Origin: GWF2-43-63 sp035390965
GTDB taxonomy: Bacteria; Bacteroidota; Bacteroidia; Bacteroidales; DTU049
Reading direction: 5' to 3'
Assembly: GCA_035390965.1 (NCBI GenBank)
Contig: DAOPKE010000001.1
Coordinates: 27,456-91,455 of the forward strand
Length of the DNA stretch: 64,000 nt
Position 1 is the stretch's first letter, and each line of letters opens with the position of its first letter. Positions 62,119 through 64,000 of the stretch are shown here, in pieces. The position numbers and the translations under genes are program-made. The notes beneath the pieces were generated by a model. That model searched no databases, was not told where the DNA came from, and saw only the letters and a program-made list of their open reading frames with translations.

Positions 62119-63111
62119 TTATGAAAAAAAGTACAGCGTTTCATTAATTTCTTCGATAATTTTATAGGCAACCTCCAATGCGGTGTATCCATCAAGGATT
62201 CCTACTGGTGTTGGTTCGTTGTTCACTATCGAATCATGGAATTTGGTTAATTCCATTTTAATGGCGTTGATGGTTTCTATTGGTGGATTCTCAATATGAA
62301 TCTGTTTTTTTATAGCACCGTTGCCCGGATCTACCACCATGGCAAATGGCGGCAATTTGCTTTCGTCAATCACATCGCTCATGCGGATGATTTCGGTTTT
62401 TTTCTCCAGAAAATCCACACTGATGTAAGCATCTTTTTGAAAGAAACGGCTCTTGCGCATGTTTTTCATTGATATGCGGCTGGCTGTCAGGTTGGCTACT
62501 GTTCCGTTGTCAAATTCAATGCGGGCATTGGCAATGTCGGGCGTATTGCTGATAACCGGAACTCCGCTGGCACTCACTTTTCTGACATTTGATTTTACTA
62601 CACTCAAAACAATGTCAATGTCATGGATCATCAAATCAAGCACTACCGGCACATCGGTGCCGCGTGGGTTGAATTGTGCCAGACGGTGCGTTTCGATAAA
62701 AACAGGTTTGTTGATGTATGGCTGTGCTGCCAGAAATGCGGGGTTGAAGCGTTCCACATGCCCAACCTGAATTTTTACATTGGCTTCACGGCTCAGATTT
62801 ACCAGTGATGAGGCCTCATTCAGTGTTGTTACAATCGGCTTCTCTATGAAAACATGTTTGAATTTTTTCAATGCCAATGCTGCAATTTCATAATGCGAAA
62901 TGGTCGGAGTCACTATATCAACGGCATCAACCGCATCTATCAGTTCCTCGCGGTTTTCGAAGTGCCGGATGCCAAATTCTTTTTCAACTTCCTTTGCCCT
63001 TTCTGCATCAATATCATGAAATCCAAGCAGTTCATAATTTTCAAGTTCTTTCAGACATTTGATGTGGATTTTGCCAAGATGTCCGGCTCCCAGTACCCCT
63101 ATACGCAGCAT
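62119..63111 (-). CDS. Gfo/Idh/MocA family oxidoreductase
   Basis: A 330-residue NAD(P)-dependent oxidoreductase acting on a sugar or sugar nucleotide. The Rossmann fold starts IGVLGAGHLGKIHIKCL (GxGxxG), with acidic His-Asp-Ile-Asp (FHDIDAERA) for the cofactor ribose; HVFIEKPIVTT carries the family Glu-Lys-Pro with the conserved Lys, and GHVERFNPAF and LMIHDIDIVLSVV hold the substrate-site His residues. C-terminal domain to VAYKIIEEINETLYFFS. The sequence is closer to UDP-sugar dehydrogenase-like members than to inositol dehydrogenase in my reading, but the substrate is not proven. First gene of a possible unit with the lipoprotein and sugar transferase. Confidence 0.88.
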   Translation of the reverse strand: MLRIGVLGAGHLGKIHIKCLKELENYELLGFHDIDAERAKEVEKEFGIRHFENREELIDAVDAVDIVTPTISHYEIAALALKKFKHVFIEKPIVTTLNEASSLVNLSREANVKIQVGHVERFNPAFLAAQPYINKPVFIETHRLAQFNPRGTDVPVVLDLMIHDIDIVLSVVKSNVRKVSASGVPVISNTPDIANARIEFDNGTVANLTASRISMKNMRKSRFFQKDAYISVDFLEKKTEIIRMSDVIDESKLPPFAMVVDPGNGAIKKQIHIENPPIETINAIKMELTKFHDSIVNNEPTPVGILDGYTALEVAYKIIEEINETLYFFS

Positions 63112-63137
63112 TGTTCGTTTTTTTGTTTAACAATGCG

Positions 63138-63145
63138 CAAAAGTA
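63138..63145 (-). promoter_or_regulatory. Putative -7 box of the Gfo/Idh/MocA gene
   Basis: TACTTTTG on the minus strand, 27 bp before ATG 63111. No TTG at the usual distance. Divergent from pcm. Confidence 0.45.
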
Positions 63146-63213
63146 GCGATAATTGCCGGATGATTTTATTAACTTCGCGTGATTTTTAACCATTAACCTG
63201 TTAATTACGTCCC

Positions 63214-63885
63214 GTGATCACATATAAAGGAAGAGTGCTGGAAGATAATTACCGTCACCAGGGCCTGCGGAAACGGCTGGTGGCCGAACTTGAACAAAAA
63301 GGCATCAACGACCCCCGCGTGCTGGCTGCCATTGGAAAAATCCCAAGACATTTTTTCATGGACAGCAGTTTTGTTGAGTTTGCCTATGTCGATAAGGCAT
63401 TTCCGATAGGTGAAGATCAAACTATCAGTCAGCCATATACAGTGGCCTTTCAGAGTCAGTTGCTGCAGATTGCCCCAAGAATGAAAGTAATGGAAATCGG
63501 CACGGGATCGGGTTATCAGGCCATTGTGCTGATGGAATTGGGGGCTAAGGTTTTTTCGATAGAACGTGTAAAAGCGCTCTACGACCGCACCCGCGAATTT
63601 CTGCCGGCTATCGGTTATTTACCAAAACTTTTCTACGGCGACGGTTACAAAGGATTGCCGACCTATGCGCCATTCGACCGCATCATTGTTACTGCAGCTG
63701 CGCCTGTTATTCCCGACGCGCTTTTACAACAGCTCAAACCCGGAGGCATTCTGGTTATTCCGGTAGGTGATTCGGCCGGTGTGCAAACCATGAAAACCAT
63801 TACGCGTGTTGATGAAAAGACCTTTACCGAAAAAGACCATGGTCTGTTCCGCTTTGTGCCGATGGTGGAAAATAAACGGAAATAG
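63214..63885 (+). CDS. pcm: Protein-L-isoaspartate O-methyltransferase
   Basis: Methylates isoaspartyl residues to start repair of age-damaged proteins, using S-adenosylmethionine. The 223-residue protein has the N-terminal YKGRVLEDNYRHQGLRKRLVAELEQKGI, DKAFPIGEDQTISQPYTVAFQSQLL (family signature), motif I VMEIGTGSGYQAIVL near 92-106, GDGYKGLPTYAPFDRIIVTAAAP and PGGILVIPVGD. It starts with GTG at 63214, needed to include the conserved N-terminus. Single gene; the sequence after its stop is repetitive. Confidence 0.94.
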   Translation: MITYKGRVLEDNYRHQGLRKRLVAELEQKGINDPRVLAAIGKIPRHFFMDSSFVEFAYVDKAFPIGEDQTISQPYTVAFQSQLLQIAPRMKVMEIGTGSGYQAIVLMELGAKVFSIERVKALYDRTREFLPAIGYLPKLFYGDGYKGLPTYAPFDRIIVTAAAPVIPDALLQQLKPGGILVIPVGDSAGVQTMKTITRVDEKTFTEKDHGLFRFVPMVENKRK

Positions 63886-63895
63886 TTTTCAGTTT

Positions 63896-63930
63896 TCAGT
63901 GGTCAGTGGTCAGTGGTGAGTGGCCAGTGG
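63896..63930 (+). repeat. Tandem seven-base repeat
   Basis: Five consecutive 7-mers: three TCAGTGG, then TGAGTGG and CCAGTGG, beginning shortly after the pcm stop. Short tandem arrays of this kind are common in intergenic DNA of this phylum in my experience. Confidence 0.75.
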
Positions 63931-63971
63931 CCAGTTATGTCAAGGTTGAGGTTAAGGTTTTTTTATCATAG

Positions 63972-63991
63972 CTGACAGCTTCAGCTGTCAG
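63972..63991. repeat. Perfect 8-bp inverted repeat near the window end
   Basis: CTGACAGC (63972-63979), loop TTCA, GCTGTCAG (63984-63991). A perfect hairpin, but with no T-tract after it on the plus strand, so I do not call it a terminator. It could end pcm transcription by another route or be a dispersed palindrome. Confidence 0.55.
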
Positions 63992-64000
63992 ACCAAATAG

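Noticed and set aside
1..64000. tRNA, rRNA, insertion sequence or prophage
   Set aside because: On reading both strands I found no cloverleaf, rRNA stretch, transposase or phage gene. A covariance-model scan would be needed to exclude a small RNA gene.

Overview
The window is a chromosomal segment of a Bacteroidota bacterium, probably free-living rather than gut-associated, although genus and order cannot be fixed from sequence alone. Four things point there. There is a complete type IX secretion core operon (porP, gldK, gldL, gldM, gldN). Two proteins carry type IX C-terminal sorting domains. Many lipoproteins and Bacteroidota-type unknown families are present. Most transcription units have a TAnnTTTG -7 box, in several cases with TTG about 20 bp upstream. 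I see no tRNA, rRNA, CRISPR array, insertion sequence or prophage.

Layout. 1-4.1 kb: partial queA, a YitT-type membrane protein, and a secreted M1 aminopeptidase with a sorting tail. 4.5-7.9 kb: TolC, a periplasmic adaptor and tsaB. 7.9-15.9 kb: a surface-glycan region with two family 2 glycosyltransferases, GDP-fucose synthesis (gmd, fcl), a YfhO-type membrane protein, an O-acetyltransferase and a DUF115/GT42-like protein. 16-23 kb: a lipoprotein, an OmpA-family protein, and a lipoprotein paired with a 1185-residue WG-repeat protein. 23.3-28.3 kb: a PfkB kinase with pssA, a glycine-rich type IX cargo, and a PIN-PhoH ATPase. 28.4-34.9 kb: two divergent GAPDH paralogues flanking a 1367-residue protein that resembles pyruvate phosphate dikinase but lacks the PEP/pyruvate barrel. 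35-40 kb: miaB, topA and an arginase-fold protein that has lost metal ligands. 40.4-46.6 kb: the type IX secretion operon, ending at a UUCG terminator. 46.6-53 kb: comM, recG and small lipoprotein or secreted unknowns. 53-59.7 kb: a guaB - PpiC-type isomerase - lipoprotein - SurA - MoxR operon. 59.8-63.9 kb: a polyprenyl-phosphate sugar transferase, a lipoprotein, a Gfo/Idh/MocA oxidoreductase and pcm.

How the parts fit. Much of the window serves the cell envelope: export of type IX cargo, outer-membrane protein folding (the isomerase/SurA group), and building and decorating surface glycan. The least explained unit is the GAPDH - dikinase-like - GAPDH block. Its middle protein keeps the ATP-grasp and phosphohistidine domains, but its acceptor cannot be inferred, so it is my best candidate for undescribed biochemistry. 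The arginase-like protein beside the secretion operon is a second candidate.

Several long open frames use an upstream TTG or ATG that lies within or upstream of the promoter motif. I moved those starts to the downstream ATG and say so in each entry.
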